Position numbers and translations under genes: made by a program | Shown here: positions 17,001 through 25,487 of the stretch, piece after piece | Layout of the letters: each line of letters opens with the position of its first letter | How positions within the stretch are numbered: position 1 is the stretch's first letter | Source: Flavimaribacter sp039888615 | GTDB lineage: Bacteria > Pseudomonadota > Alphaproteobacteria > Rhizobiales > Rhizobiaceae | NCBI GenBank assembly: GCA_039888615.1 | Contig: JBDQQS010000003.1 | Strand: one strand, 5' to 3' | DNA: 64,000 bases | The notes under the pieces: generated by a model | What the model saw: the letters and a program-made list of their open reading frames with translations, nothing else | Database searches by the model: none | Told to the model about the DNA's origin: nothing

Positions 17001-20000
17001 TCGTCGATGTCCTCCAGCGTCTCGTTGGTCGTGAAGGTGTCGAAGCCGGGCGCTGCCGAACCGCCATAACCGCCGCCGCCGCCGACGGATTGTGCGAAAA
17101 TGCCGTGACTGGCGAGACCGGTTGTCTCGATAGCGCCTTCGTTGGTCACCGTCACGTCTTCGCCGTGGCCACCCTCGCCGCCGGAGCCGCCAAACTGACC
17201 GGTGAATGAAAATTCAGTTGAACCGGAGTCCTCTTCGTCATCGTCGTCGCAATTGGCGTTGGCGAGCGCCACGACCGTAAAGTCGCAAATGCCCGACACG
17301 CTTAGCGAATAGTTTGAAGCCGAGCCGCCGTCTCCGCCGCCGCCGCCGACCGAATGGGCGAAGATGCCGTGCGAATTCATGCCGCTGGTCGTGATCGAGG
17401 CCGTTGCGCCATTGGTGACCTCGACCGCGCCCGCGAGTGCGCCGTCGCCGGCCGTTCCGCCCACGGCGATATTGATCGAGGCGCTGACGGAACTCCCTCC
17501 ATCCGCGTCCTCGGCTTCGTCTTCGCCGCTTGCCGATTCGACCGAGGCGTCTGCGATGATATTGCCGCCGCTGCCGCCGGATCCGCCGTTGCCGCCCACG
17601 CTCTGGGCATAGACGCCGGAAGACCGGCCGCCTGTCGTTGTGATGTCACCGTTATTCTCGACGGAAACATCGCCCGGAACCGAACCCTTGCCGCCAGCGC
17701 CGCCGACTGCAATGCTCACATTCGCATTGTTGTCGCTTTCGTCCTGCAGCTTGAGCAGCACATTGTAGGCGCTGCCGCCGCGGCCGCCATTACCGCCGAC
17801 CGACTGCGCGAAAATGGCATGACTGTCGTCTCCCGATGTCGTGACGGCCACGCCCTCGGCGTTGGTCACCGTGACATCGCCGCTGCTACCGCCGCCGCCG
17901 CCTTCACCACCAACGGTGACCTGAACATTGAGGGTCGTGCCGGATGTCGCCAAATTGGCGGTGCCGGAATAAGCTGACCCGCCGGCCCCGCCCGAACCGC
18001 CAATGCTCTGGGCGAGGATACCCGTCGAACCGAAGCCCTCGGTCACGACATCAGCATAATTGTAGACGGCCGCGTCCTGGCTGGCGCCCGAACCACCGCC
18101 GTCTCCGCCGACGGTGATATCCATGCTGCCGGCCGGAATGTCAGGGTTGAGGCTGACCGTTATCCCGGCTTCGGCGGCAAAACCGCCTGCGCCGCCATTA
18201 CCGCCAATGCTCTGCGCGACAATGCCTTCGGAAAGCGAGCCATGGGTTGCGATGGCGCCCTTGTTGGTAACTTCGACATAGCTGCCGGCGCCGCCGGAGC
18301 CGCCATCGCCGCCGAGCGTAATGGACGCGTTGCCTTGCGAAACCAGCGTCGAGGACATCGAACCGCCGCCGCGGCCACCGCTGCCACCGATACTGGATGC
18401 GGAGATCCCGGGAGACATATCGCCATCGGTTGCGATCGCGGCTTCATTGTCGACCGATGCAAACCCGGCTGCCCCACCTCCGCCGCCGGAGCCGCCTACG
18501 GAAATATCCACGGAAGCCGCGCTGGCGACGCCGCCGCTGAAATCAAAGCCACCGGATCCGCCGGAGCCGCCGGAACTTATCGCGACGACGCCGCCGCTCA
18601 AATCTTCCGCCGTAAAGATGGCGCCACCATAGGAATAGACCTTTACGTCGCCCGCCGCGCCACCGGCGCCGCCATCGCCGCCAAGCGAAACGCCGAGGCT
18701 TCCGGTTGAAATCGCGCTTGCCGAAATCGCAACGCCGCCATCGCCGCCGCTCCCGCCGATACTCATCGCCTGGATGCCAGCAGAAGACGACCCCCACGTA
18801 AATATTGTCTCGTCAGTCGAGACGACAGTCACGTCACTGGAATCGCCGGCGTCGCCGCCCTGGCCGCCCACGGCGAGATTGACAGACTCGCTCGAAAAAC
18901 CGCTGACGGCCGCTGACAGGTAGGCCGCGCCGCCGCTGCCTCCGACACTCTTTGCAATGATGCCGCCCGAACTCATGCCATCGGTGTAGATCTCACCGCT
19001 TGAATAGACGAACACCTCGCCGCCGCTTCCACCCTTCCCGCCGCCGCCGCCGACGGCCAGATTGACGGCGGCGGTGCTGACCACAGAGCCAGAAATTGTT
19101 GTTCCGGAATGACCGCCGCCGCCGCCGATGCTGCTGGCGACGACGCCGGGAGATCCATCGCCATATGTCTGCAAACTTCCCGCATCGATCGTATCGTCTC
19201 CAAGCACAGTCGAACAATTGCTTGTATAAGGCGTGTCGGTGCCACGACAGACCGTCACGACGCCGCCGTCGCCGCCATTGCCGCCGTCGCCGCTTTCGCT
19301 GTAACCGACATTGAATGTAAGCGCGCCCACACTGCTCGCCACGGCGATCGAGGTGCCGGCAGAGCCGCCGGCGCCGCCCGTGCTGTTCGCCAGGATGCCA
19401 ATTGAGTGATCGCCCTTGGTTGTGACGCTCCCTTGAAAGCCGACCTGTACATCGCCTCCATTGCCGCCGCCGGCGCCGTCTCCGCTCAGTGACACTGAAA
19501 CGTCAAACGCCACACCGGTCGAAAGCGCGAGGGCGTTGCCCCCATGTCCCCCACCACCACCGATGCTCTGGACGACAAGGCCGTTGGACATGTCTCCAAC
19601 CGTTTCCAGACCATAGGCGCTGCCCGATTCATCCACAGCACTGGCGTCCGAGTAATAGGCGTCTCCGGCGTCGCCCCCCTCGCCGCCGTCGCCCGCTATG
19701 GCGAGCGCGAATGCGGTGCCGAGCGACGTTGAACTCGAACCCTTGCCGCCGCTGCCGCCGATACTCTGAACAAGAATGGCGTCTGAATGATCTCCGACTG
19801 TGTAGACCGTTCCGGCATTTTCGACCGTGACGTCATCGGACGTTGCTCCATCTCCTCCGTCACCGCCAATCGCTATCATGCCTTCCGTCGAGGCGCCCGA
19901 TCCGCCGCCGCCGCCGACGCTCTGCGCCAGAATGCCTTCCGAATATTCGCCAAAGGTCCTGATGTCAGCAATATTGTAGACATCGACTGTCTCCCCCGAT

Positions 20001-21943
20001 CCGCCGAGCGAACCTGACCCGCCCACCGAGTAAAGACCGGTAGCGCTTCCTCCGTCGCCGCCGCCGCCGCCGATGCTCTGGGCGAAAATGCCGCGCGAAC
20101 GATCACCGAAGGTCGAGATTGCCGACGTGTAGGTTTCGACACTGACAGCGCCGGCCTGCCCGCCGGCTGACCCTGAGCCACCGAGCGAATCAAACGCACT
20201 AAGGCTGGAAGACCCGCTTCCACCGCCGCCACCGACGCTCTGTGCAAAGATGGCGTCGGAATGGTCGCCAAAGGTGGTAAGCGCCTCGCCGTCCAGCATC
20301 ACATCGACCGCTCCACCCGTTCCTGCGCTGTCGGAACTGGCCCCGTACGCGACGATTCCATTGGCGGTTCCACCGTCGCCGGCAAATCCACCCACGCTCT
20401 GGGCGACGATCGCATCCGCATCATCGCCAATCGTATACAGTTGGCCTGTCAGGTAGACTTTTACGTCGCCGCCATTGCCGGAACTGGCTCCGTCGCCACC
20501 ATGACCGGCGCCTAACCCCGAATCGGCGTCGCCACCATCGCCGCCGGCGCCACCATAACTGCGGGCAAGGATGCCCCTTGCATCTTCTGTGGAGATCGCC
20601 ACGCTGTCTGCGGCGGTCAGATCGACTGTCACGTCGCCGCCGACGCCGCCGGACCCGCCTTCGCCGCCGTGGGAGCTTCCGACATCATTGGAAGCGCCTC
20701 CACCGTCGCCGCCGTCGCCTGCAACAGACTGGACAATGATGGGTGACGCCTCGTCTTCATCCGACGTAATCGTCGCACCTTCGGCAGCCTCGAATACGAC
20801 GTCGCCGCCATCGCCACCCCGGCCGCCATCGCCGCCATGGGAAACATCGGATACGTGCCCGTAGCCGCCGTTGCCGCCGTTGCCGCCGCTTGAGGAAATG
20901 TATATCGCATCGACAAAGTCCTGGCTGGGCTCCAGGTTGAAACTGCCAGACACTGTAACCTGGATATCGCCCCCGTCGCCGCCAGTTCCGCCGTCACCGC
21001 CATAGGTTCTATAGGATTTGGTAGACCTTGCGGCTCCACCGTCGCCGCCATCACCCCCCTGGCTTACGACATCCATCAGTTCCTCTTCATATGTAGAATC
21101 ACTCCGCGTTGCAGCGAAATTCGTCAGGTCCAGCGTGATGTCTCCTCCGGCGGCGCCTGAGCCCCCGTCCCCGCCATACCCGTTCCCATCACTGAAAGCA
21201 CCAGCAGTGGAAAATCCTTCTGCGCCATGCCCCCCAGCGCCGCCCAACGATTGTGCAGCGATTGCATTGAAGGAGACATCTAGGGCGACATCGCTCATGG
21301 TGACCGTTATATCGCCGCCTTTTCCACCGTCTCCGCCGTCTTTTCCGTACCTGGTGCCACCACCCTTGTTTTCGCCATGAGTAACCCCCTCTCCGCCTTC
21401 TGTCCCCAGTAGAAAACCGTTCGCATAGATAGGGGTGTATGAATTACTTACCTCTATCGAGAAGGGCGTCTGTGCCGAGTCAGTATTGAAATCGATAGTG
21501 ATATCGGTCGCGCCAATTCCGTCATCGCCGTCAACGTCATCTCCGTCCGCACCTGTGAATAGGATGTAGTAAGGTGTAACAGTCCCAGAAATTGAGTCCT
21601 GATTCAGACTCTTGACCGTCAAGGTGTAAGAGGTGGATTCTATTTCCGTGGTTACCGGGTGATTAACGTATTCCGGGGTTCCCGTACATGTATCAATCCA
21701 TTGCGTGAAGTCGGAGGAGTATCTGACGCTGCAACTCGCTTCCGCTGGCAACGTTTGCACAAGCATCCAAAGCGAAGGTGCAAGGATCGCGGATCCCGCG
21801 CGGAAGATAACTGAAGAAGAAACTGACCTGCCGTCAGAACTCCGGCGGAAGAACCTATCCAACATCGATGTGCGCCCGTATTCGTAAAACAAAACTGAAA
21901 TATGAGAACCGGACCCAAACATCCGATGGACTTCACATTTCAC
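14021..21943 (-). CDS. Giant glycine-rich repeat autotransporter (type V secretion)
   Basis: The reading frame is 2640 residues long. A hydrophobic signal segment ends near TLPAEA (about residue 70), preceded by a basic stretch (MLDRFFRR). The passenger, to about residue 2300, contains by my count roughly 29 copies of a motif like TxGxxSxGIxAQSxGGxGGxGG, spaced about 45-90 residues apart, with Val/Thr-rich strands between them; this implies a long beta-helix studded with Gly loops. The last 270 or so residues form an autotransporter beta barrel ending in Phe. It should be displayed on or released from the outer membrane, perhaps as an adhesin. The start is uncertain: GTG at 21943, ATG at 21922 or ATG at 21865 (the last begins at MLDRFF); none has a strong ribosome binding site. 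Confidence 0.88.
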   Translation of the reverse strand: MKCEVHRMFGSGSHISVLFYEYGRTSMLDRFFRRSSDGRSVSSSVIFRAGSAILAPSLWMLVQTLPAEASCSVRYSSDFTQWIDTCTGTPEYVNHPVTTEIESTSYTLTVKSLNQDSISGTVTPYYILFTGADGDDVDGDDGIGATDITIDFNTDSAQTPFSIEVSNSYTPIYANGFLLGTEGGEGVTHGENKGGGTRYGKDGGDGGKGGDITVTMSDVALDVSFNAIAAQSLGGAGGHGAEGFSTAGAFSDGNGYGGDGGSGAAGGDITLDLTNFAATRSDSTYEEELMDVVSQGGDGGDGGAARSTKSYRTYGGDGGTGGDGGDIQVTVSGSFNLEPSQDFVDAIYISSSGGNGGNGGYGHVSDVSHGGDGGRGGDGGDVVFEAAEGATITSDEDEASPIIVQSVAGDGGDGGGASNDVGSSHGGEGGSGGVGGDVTVDLTAADSVAISTEDARGILARSYGGAGGDGGDADSGLGAGHGGDGASSGNGGDVKVYLTGQLYTIGDDADAIVAQSVGGFAGDGGTANGIVAYGASSDSAGTGGAVDVMLDGEALTTFGDHSDAIFAQSVGGGGGSGSSSLSAFDSLGGSGSAGGQAGAVSVETYTSAISTFGDRSRGIFAQSIGGGGGDGGSATGLYSVGGSGSLGGSGETVDVYNIADIRTFGEYSEGILAQSVGGGGGSGASTEGMIAIGGDGGDGATSDDVTVENAGTVYTVGDHSDAILVQSIGGSGGKGSSSTSLGTAFALAIAGDGGEGGDAGDAYYSDASAVDESGSAYGLETVGDMSNGLVVQSIGGGGGHGGNALALSTGVAFDVSVSLSGDGAGGGNGGDVQVGFQGSVTTKGDHSIGILANSTGGAGGSAGTSIAVASSVGALTFNVGYSESGDGGNGGDGGVVTVCRGTDTPYTSNCSTVLGDDTIDAGSLQTYGDGSPGVVASSIGGGGGHSGTTISGSVVSTAAVNLAVGGGGGKGGSGGEVFVYSSGEIYTDGMSSGGIIAKSVGGSGGAAYLSAAVSGFSSESVNLAVGGQGGDAGDSSDVTVVSTDETIFTWGSSSAGIQAMSIGGSGGDGGVAISASAISTGSLGVSLGGDGGAGGAAGDVKVYSYGGAIFTAEDLSGGVVAISSGGSGGSGGFDFSGGVASAASVDISVGGSGGGGGAAGFASVDNEAAIATDGDMSPGISASSIGGSGGRGGGSMSSTLVSQGNASITLGGDGGSGGAGSYVEVTNKGAIATHGSLSEGIVAQSIGGNGGAGGFAAEAGITVSLNPDIPAGSMDITVGGDGGGSGASQDAAVYNYADVVTEGFGSTGILAQSIGGSGGAGGSAYSGTANLATSGTTLNVQVTVGGEGGGGGSSGDVTVTNAEGVAVTTSGDDSHAIFAQSVGGNGGRGGSAYNVLLKLQDESDNNANVSIAVGGAGGKGSVPGDVSVENNGDITTTGGRSSGVYAQSVGGNGGSGGSGGNIIADASVESASGEDEAEDADGGSSVSASINIAVGGTAGDGALAGAVEVTNGATASITTSGMNSHGIFAHSVGGGGGDGGSASNYSLSVSGICDFTVVALANANCDDDDEEDSGSTEFSFTGQFGGSGGEGGHGEDVTVTNEGAIETTGLASHGIFAQSVGGGGGYGGSAAPGFDTFTTNETLEDIDEVYGDATDDDPYTKITTWTDYTLSIGGSGGAGGDGGDVEVANSASISTSGNGSYGIYAQSVGGGGGSAGSASGEDNHSLTIGGDGEAAGDGGTVSVINESGASIAIEGDRALGIFAQSIGGGGGDSNFEFTADDVLAAVQFSYTIGGANGAGGDGNDVTITNTDTTITTTGLNSSAIFAQSIGGGGGTVLGALEGADGDVSVGGSGQASGDGGDVTVTHSGSISTAMDTDAAYNVASFGVFAQSVGGGGGYAGSVQFGPSEFYGTGLDGMSTSDVSSFGDGGDVTVTVNGDITTKRGASVGIFAQSVGGGGGVGGQADGTYTSDPEVYIGNGGGDGMGGTVSVVYESGTITTYGVGSHGIFAQSAGGPSAGTSGATKVSVDVSGDIIVSGEGAHGIFAQSVGEGMGKIAVTIAEGATVQGGKASAYSDGEDGAGVFIKNGTDDNTVVNNGTITSVLGTDGVAINVMDTTVSVTNNGSITGNWLKASEIHLVNGSEGEIYAGELMDVDTFLNHGVLELGEAGSVSMTTITGDYTQSSTGKIILTLDPGHEDELLRLDNLVISGDAEINGVLQVLLAEDWSPDVGQQVLSLLSVEGELIYDELELITSAVGQYALIEGGLGDLHLQSDIHFANDDILAEANANQEEIASTLHALYVSEHYHDTEFRHLIAIEDAEAYVAALDSFGAEVLLDNQVANILSAVGFRDDMIGCQGLFKGGQQDDHCVWVSFEGENLEGGATSNSLAYNQHAWQITGGGERNLDNGWTVGGGFSFESSSLSVAEASASGSGQQFRLGLAATREFSLLDLSGIVTGGIGSYDYDRNPFLGDPLNATQTMGLIGGKLEASRTVEIGDWYVRPRGAIGFDYLSTGDYNEYGENAYALRIEGSDEVYTNLQAGLDIGAQFTLGSGVIIRPTVSAGVTRFLGDASPSATAQFQSSPSYIPDFTSTANFDQTYLDLSAGLDVLATHNTAIRAQVGGSFSESTTRLGGQLKFSVNF
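15790..21280 (-). repeat. Coding repeat array of the autotransporter passenger
   Basis: On the plus strand the array shows recurring GCCGCCGCC-type clusters, which encode the Gly-Gly runs, each next to a conserved block encoding AQS-V/I-GG. The units are degenerate and variable in length, so this is an old, diverged protein repeat rather than a recent tandem duplication. Array length could still vary between strains. Confidence 0.75.
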
Positions 21944-22419
21944 TGAAAATCAAACAGCAATAATAAACCAAATAGTTGCATTACTTTCCGAGCTTCGGAA
22001 AATCATGCAACGAACGTATTGAGTTGATATGAATATCCGGAAATCGGAGGATACAAATATCTTTATATTGTTTTTATTTAGTTTTTTATACGGCTACGCC
22101 ATAAATATTTGGCCGAAGCACCCCTGCAAAGCCTCTTGATAATGCGATCAACACTTGGGTAGGTCATCGCACATTCATATGCGTGAAAGCAATCTAAAAT
22201 TGTATTATTTTGGACAGTTTTTCCACGCCAGGCGACATGGCGGCACAGGCCTGGAATTCGAGGCGAAATTCTCGAATGCATCGTCCGTCCCCGTTTGCCT
22301 GTCGCAAACGAAGACGAAACGGATTGCCCCGCTGGCTAACGGCTCACCGCAGTTGCCGCCGGCAAAAAGCCTCTGCAGTCAGGAAATAACAAGCGGTCCG
22401 CGCCGTCCGACAACCGGCT
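21944..22419. other. AT-rich region between luxR-type gene and autotransporter
   Basis: These 476 bases hold no credible gene. Nearest the autotransporter is the 35-bp nested dyad (21976-22010). Further out, a 7-bp-arm palindrome CGTTTGC-CTGTC-GCAAACG (22292-22310) lies about 110 bases beyond the end of the LuxR-type gene; without a T-run it may be an operator or weak hairpin. The centre (22010-22110) is strongly AT-rich, as expected for a promoter region. Confidence 0.5.
21976..22010. promoter_or_regulatory. 35-bp nested symmetric dyad upstream of the autotransporter
   Basis: Outer arms TTGCAT (21976-21981) and ATGCAA (22005-22010) and inner arms TTTCCGA (21985-21991) and TCGGAAA (21995-22001) are all perfect. 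They are separated by equal 3-base gaps on each side and share one centre (21993). The dyad lies 33-67 bases before the longest autotransporter start. It could be an operator for a dimeric regulator, the upstream LuxR-type protein being the obvious candidate, or a leader hairpin. Confidence 0.6.
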
Positions 22420-23145
22420 TCAGATCCATCCTTCGCGGATGGACTGGGCGACGGCCTGGATGCGGTTGACGGCGTCCAGCTTTCTGGCCGCGCTCACGAG
22501 GTAATAATTGATCGTGTGTTCGGACAGCGACATGATCTGTGAAATCTCGCTGCTGGTCTTTCCCTCGGCCGACCAGCGCAGACACTCCAATTCGCGCTGC
22601 GACAGCGGCGATTCCTTGCCCTCGGCCAGATGCCGCTTGATGGAACTCATGCGGTCCTGGAAATAAGTGCTGATAAGAAACAGCTCCAGGAATTGCGTTG
22701 TCGTCAGATCCTCGCGCTCTCCCGACAAACACACGCAGGCGCGATTACCCAGATTGTCGCAGACAGGAAACAGGGCGCTGTAGCCAAGGTTGTAACGTTG
22801 CAGGAGTTCGTTCAGGGATTCGCTACCGGAAAGCAGATCCCCGCCCGCCGGCTTGTTGCGGACATTATAGACAAACGGAACGCTCGTGCTCCGGATCATG
22901 GAAATCAGCGGACCACTGTCTATAAGATTCTTTTTTTCAAACTGAGTAATCAGTTCCGAAGGCCAGTTCGTCGCCAGATTGTGTTGCGGAAACCGACGCG
23001 GTTCGTTTTGCGGGATGATGGCAACCGAATAGAATTCGAACCCGTAATACTTTGAAACGCCTTCGAGGAACCGCGAGACGTCGACGTCATCCTCCAGAGT
23101 CCCGAACTTGCTGGTGACGTTTTGGAGTATCTCTGTTGCTGGCAT
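22420..23145 (-). CDS. LuxR-family regulator with autoinducer-binding-type domain (LuxR solo)
   Basis: The 241-residue protein has an N-terminal domain of the autoinducer-binding class (about residues 20-165) and a C-terminal LuxR helix-turn-helix (about 178-235) with SPLSQRELECLRWSAEGKTSSEISQIMSLSEHTINYYL. No luxI-type synthase is in the window, so it is an orphan or solo. In the ligand pocket, the usual W-x-x-x-Y-x-x-x-D-P-x pattern is replaced by SELITQFEKKNLIDSGPL, which has no D-P pair, so classical acyl-homoserine-lactone binding is doubtful. It lies on the same strand as, and 476 bases upstream of, the giant autotransporter and may control it. Confidence 0.85.
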   Translation of the reverse strand: MPATEILQNVTSKFGTLEDDVDVSRFLEGVSKYYGFEFYSVAIIPQNEPRRFPQHNLATNWPSELITQFEKKNLIDSGPLISMIRSTSVPFVYNVRNKPAGGDLLSGSESLNELLQRYNLGYSALFPVCDNLGNRACVCLSGEREDLTTTQFLELFLISTYFQDRMSSIKRHLAEGKESPLSQRELECLRWSAEGKTSSEISQIMSLSEHTINYYLVSAARKLDAVNRIQAVAQSIREGWI

Positions 23146-23533
23146 ATTTGGTCTGCTTACAATCTTTGGACAGGTTAAAAAAAACTAAAAAACATATTTG
23201 GAGACGATCAGCCGACTATGCAATCATCTTGCGTCGGAACGGCATCACCTCAAGAGAACCGGCGCGAAAAACTTAGCCGCAACTTTCATCAATACTCAAG
23301 AAACGATTATTATGTATATAATATGGCAATCACAAATAGTACGGACAATGCGCTGAAACTTGTAACGAATAAACAATCAAAGATTGTAAAAAGGCCGTGC
23401 ACTTCTGTCAACAAGCTGCAATCCAATTGAACCCGTCGCAACAGGGCTCGATGAAATCGCCCGACTTTGCAGTCGGGCGACGTGTGACGTCGACCTGAGA
23501 GCTGCGTACGCCCAGGTCCTGTAAAACCGCTCC
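23146..23533. other. Intergenic region between luxR-type gene and yqeY
   Basis: These 388 bases are AT-rich from 23150 to 23420 and probably contain the promoter of the LuxR-type gene. A 70-codon plus-strand frame at 23218-23430 is compositionally poor and has no recognisable domain. The yqeY terminator hairpin lies at 23458-23479. Confidence 0.5.
23458..23479 (-). terminator. Hairpin downstream of yqeY
   Basis: CGCCCGACT pairs perfectly with AGTCGGGCG across a TTGC loop, 55 bases after the yqeY stop on the minus strand, and is followed by ATTTCAT. This fits a rho-independent terminator with a short T tract. Confidence 0.65.
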
Positions 23534-23986
23534 CTAATGTTTAAGCATGTCCTTGACCATCCCGGAGGCCTTGGAAAAATCCATCTGTCCGGAAAACCGC
23601 GTTTTGAGCGTGTTCATGCATTTGCCCATATCGCGCAGTCCCTGTGCGCCGGTCTCCTCCACCACCCTGCGACAGGCCGTCTGAACCGCTTCGTCGGAGA
23701 GTTGTGCGGGAAGAAAGGAGCGTATCACGTCCATTTCCTCACGCTCCTGTTCGGCCAGTTCCACGCGCGCCGCTTCTTCGTAGATTCGCGCAGACTCCTC
23801 GCGCTGCTTTATCATCTTCAACAGAATCTGCAGGATTTCTTCATCGCTGACCGGATCCTTTCCAGCGCCGCGATTTGCGATATCCCTGTCCTTGATGGCA
23901 GCAAGAGTCAGCCGGATCGTAGAAATCCGACGTGTGTCTTTTGCCTTCACCGCGTCTTTCAAAGCGGCTGTCAACATGTCACGCAT
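23534..23986 (-). CDS. yqeY: GatB/YqeY domain protein
   Basis: The 150-residue protein is a stand-alone YqeY, related to the tail domain of GatB/aspartyl-glutamyl-tRNA amidotransferase. The family marks are present: an N-terminal helix with KDTRRISTIRLTLAAIKDRDI, then EILQILLKMIKQREESARIYEEAAR, FLPAQLSD and a C-terminal DMGKCMNTLKTRFSGQMDFSKAS. Its role is not firmly known; a link to tRNA-dependent amidation is inferred from the domain. The ATG follows CAGGAGAAAC. It is divergent from carA across 295 bases, where a perfect TTGACA hexamer (minus strand, 24085-24090) may be part of its promoter. Confidence 0.9.
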   Translation of the reverse strand: MRDMLTAALKDAVKAKDTRRISTIRLTLAAIKDRDIANRGAGKDPVSDEEILQILLKMIKQREESARIYEEAARVELAEQEREEMDVIRSFLPAQLSDEAVQTACRRVVEETGAQGLRDMGKCMNTLKTRFSGQMDFSKASGMVKDMLKH

Positions 23987-24281
23987 TCCAGTTTCTCCTG
24001 CATATTGCCGCGCACCATAGTTGGACGAGATAGCGATTGCAAATGTTTTGAACTCGTCTAACTAGTTGATATTATTTGTTATAATGTCAACGCGCGAAAT
24101 TCCGGCACTGTTGTTTCGTTGCTTCGCGTCGTTTGCCGGCGGCTCCCAGCATTAACACTTTTGTTCCGATGGCGGCAATTCAAAGTTTCCGCACGGCCTT
24201 GAGAGACAGCCGGCGCAGACTTGAACATCGCCGCTCTTACCTTTATCTCGCGGCAGATTGCAGCTCTAACGGACAAAGTTC

Positions 24282-25475
24282 ATGACAACGGCCTGGCCAA
24301 AGAAAAAAACCACCGCACTGCTTGTGCTCGCAAATGGAATGGTCATCGAGGGCCAGGGGCTGGGCGCGGTCGGCGCGGTCGAGGCGGAAGTCTGTTTCAA
24401 CACCGCCTTGACCGGCTATCAGGAAATCCTGACTGACCCGTCCTACGCCGGTCAGATCGTCACATTCACGTTTCCGCACATCGGCAACATAGGCGCCAAT
24501 GACGAGGATATCGAGGATCTGACTCCGGCGGCTCATATCGGTGCTGTCGGCGCGATTTTCAAGGCCGACATCACGGAACCGTCAAATTACCGCTCACGGC
24601 AGCACCTGAACGATTGGCTTGCGGCCCGCGGCGTCGTCGCCATGTCCGGCGTCGACACCCGCGCCCTGACCGCATGGATCCGCGACAACGGCATGCCCAA
24701 TGCGGTGCTCGCCCATGATCCGCAGGGCGAGTTCGATGTCGAAAGCCTGAAGGCGCGCGCCGCCGCATGGCACGGACTTGTCGAACTGGACCTTGCGAAG
24801 GACGCGACCAGTGGTCAGTCTTCACGCTGGAACGAACGCCCCTGGGTCTGGAACGAAGGCTATGGCGAGGGCGACGATGACAGCGCAGTCCATATCGTGG
24901 CGATCGACTATGGCGTAAAACGCAACATATTGCGCCTGTTTTCCGGTCTCGGATGCCGTGTCACCGTCGTTCCGGCGTCGGCGACCGCCGAGGATATTCT
25001 GGGTTTGAAACCGGACGGCGTCTTCCTGTCAAACGGGCCGGGAGATCCCGCCGCCACCGGAGAATACGCCGTTCCAACGCTGCAGAAGCTGATGGAAAGC
25101 GACATACCGATTTTCGGCATCTGCCTTGGCCACCAGATTCTGGCGCTTGCGCTCGGCGCCAAGACCGCCAAGATGCACCAGGGCCACCACGGCGCCAATC
25201 ATCCGGTCAAGGACTACACAACCGGCAAGGTGGAGATCGTCTCCATGAATCACGGCTTCGCCGTCGATGGAGATTCGCTGCCGGCAGGCGTCGAGGAAAC
25301 CCACACCTCGCTGTTCGACGGAACGAACTGCGGCCTTCAGGTCGTGGGCAAGCCCATATTCTCCGTGCAGCATCACCCGGAAGCCTCGCCGGGTCCGCAG
25401 GATTCGCACTATCTGTTCCGGCGTTTCCTGAACCTCATCCGCGAGAAGCGCGGCGAGACTGCGCTGGCCGAATAG
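24282..25475 (+). CDS. carA: Carbamoyl-phosphate synthase small subunit CarA
   Basis: The 397-residue subunit supplies ammonia from glutamine to CarB for carbamoyl phosphate, the precursor of arginine and pyrimidines. An N-terminal CPSase small-chain domain (VCFNTALTGYQEILTDPSY) is followed by a class I glutamine amidotransferase. The nucleophile is Cys281 in GICLGHQ, and the catalytic His-Glu is in VQHHPEASPGP. Length is normal. carB is on the same strand 1.6 kb downstream, but a minus-strand peptidase gene and a small HTH gene lie between them, so carA and carB are unlikely to share one transcript. Confidence 0.97.
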   Translation: MTTAWPKKKTTALLVLANGMVIEGQGLGAVGAVEAEVCFNTALTGYQEILTDPSYAGQIVTFTFPHIGNIGANDEDIEDLTPAAHIGAVGAIFKADITEPSNYRSRQHLNDWLAARGVVAMSGVDTRALTAWIRDNGMPNAVLAHDPQGEFDVESLKARAAAWHGLVELDLAKDATSGQSSRWNERPWVWNEGYGEGDDDSAVHIVAIDYGVKRNILRLFSGLGCRVTVVPASATAEDILGLKPDGVFLSNGPGDPAATGEYAVPTLQKLMESDIPIFGICLGHQILALALGAKTAKMHQGHHGANHPVKDYTTGKVEIVSMNHGFAVDGDSLPAGVEETHTSLFDGTNCGLQVVGKPIFSVQHHPEASPGPQDSHYLFRRFLNLIREKRGETALAE

Positions 25476-25487
25476 ACTCGCTTGCGA

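Noticed and set aside
15821..17209. Long plus-strand open frame (462 codons) within the autotransporter
   Set aside because: It is the complement of Gly-rich repeat codons; it has biased Ala/Asp/Arg composition, no domain and no ribosome binding site.
14900..21300. CRISPR-like regularly spaced repeats
   Set aside because: The repeated GCCGCCGCC blocks are coding for Gly runs, vary in spacing and sequence, and no cas gene is present.
23218..23430. 70-codon plus-strand frame between luxR-type gene and yqeY
   Set aside because: AT-rich, no ribosome binding site, no recognisable domain; left as noncoding.
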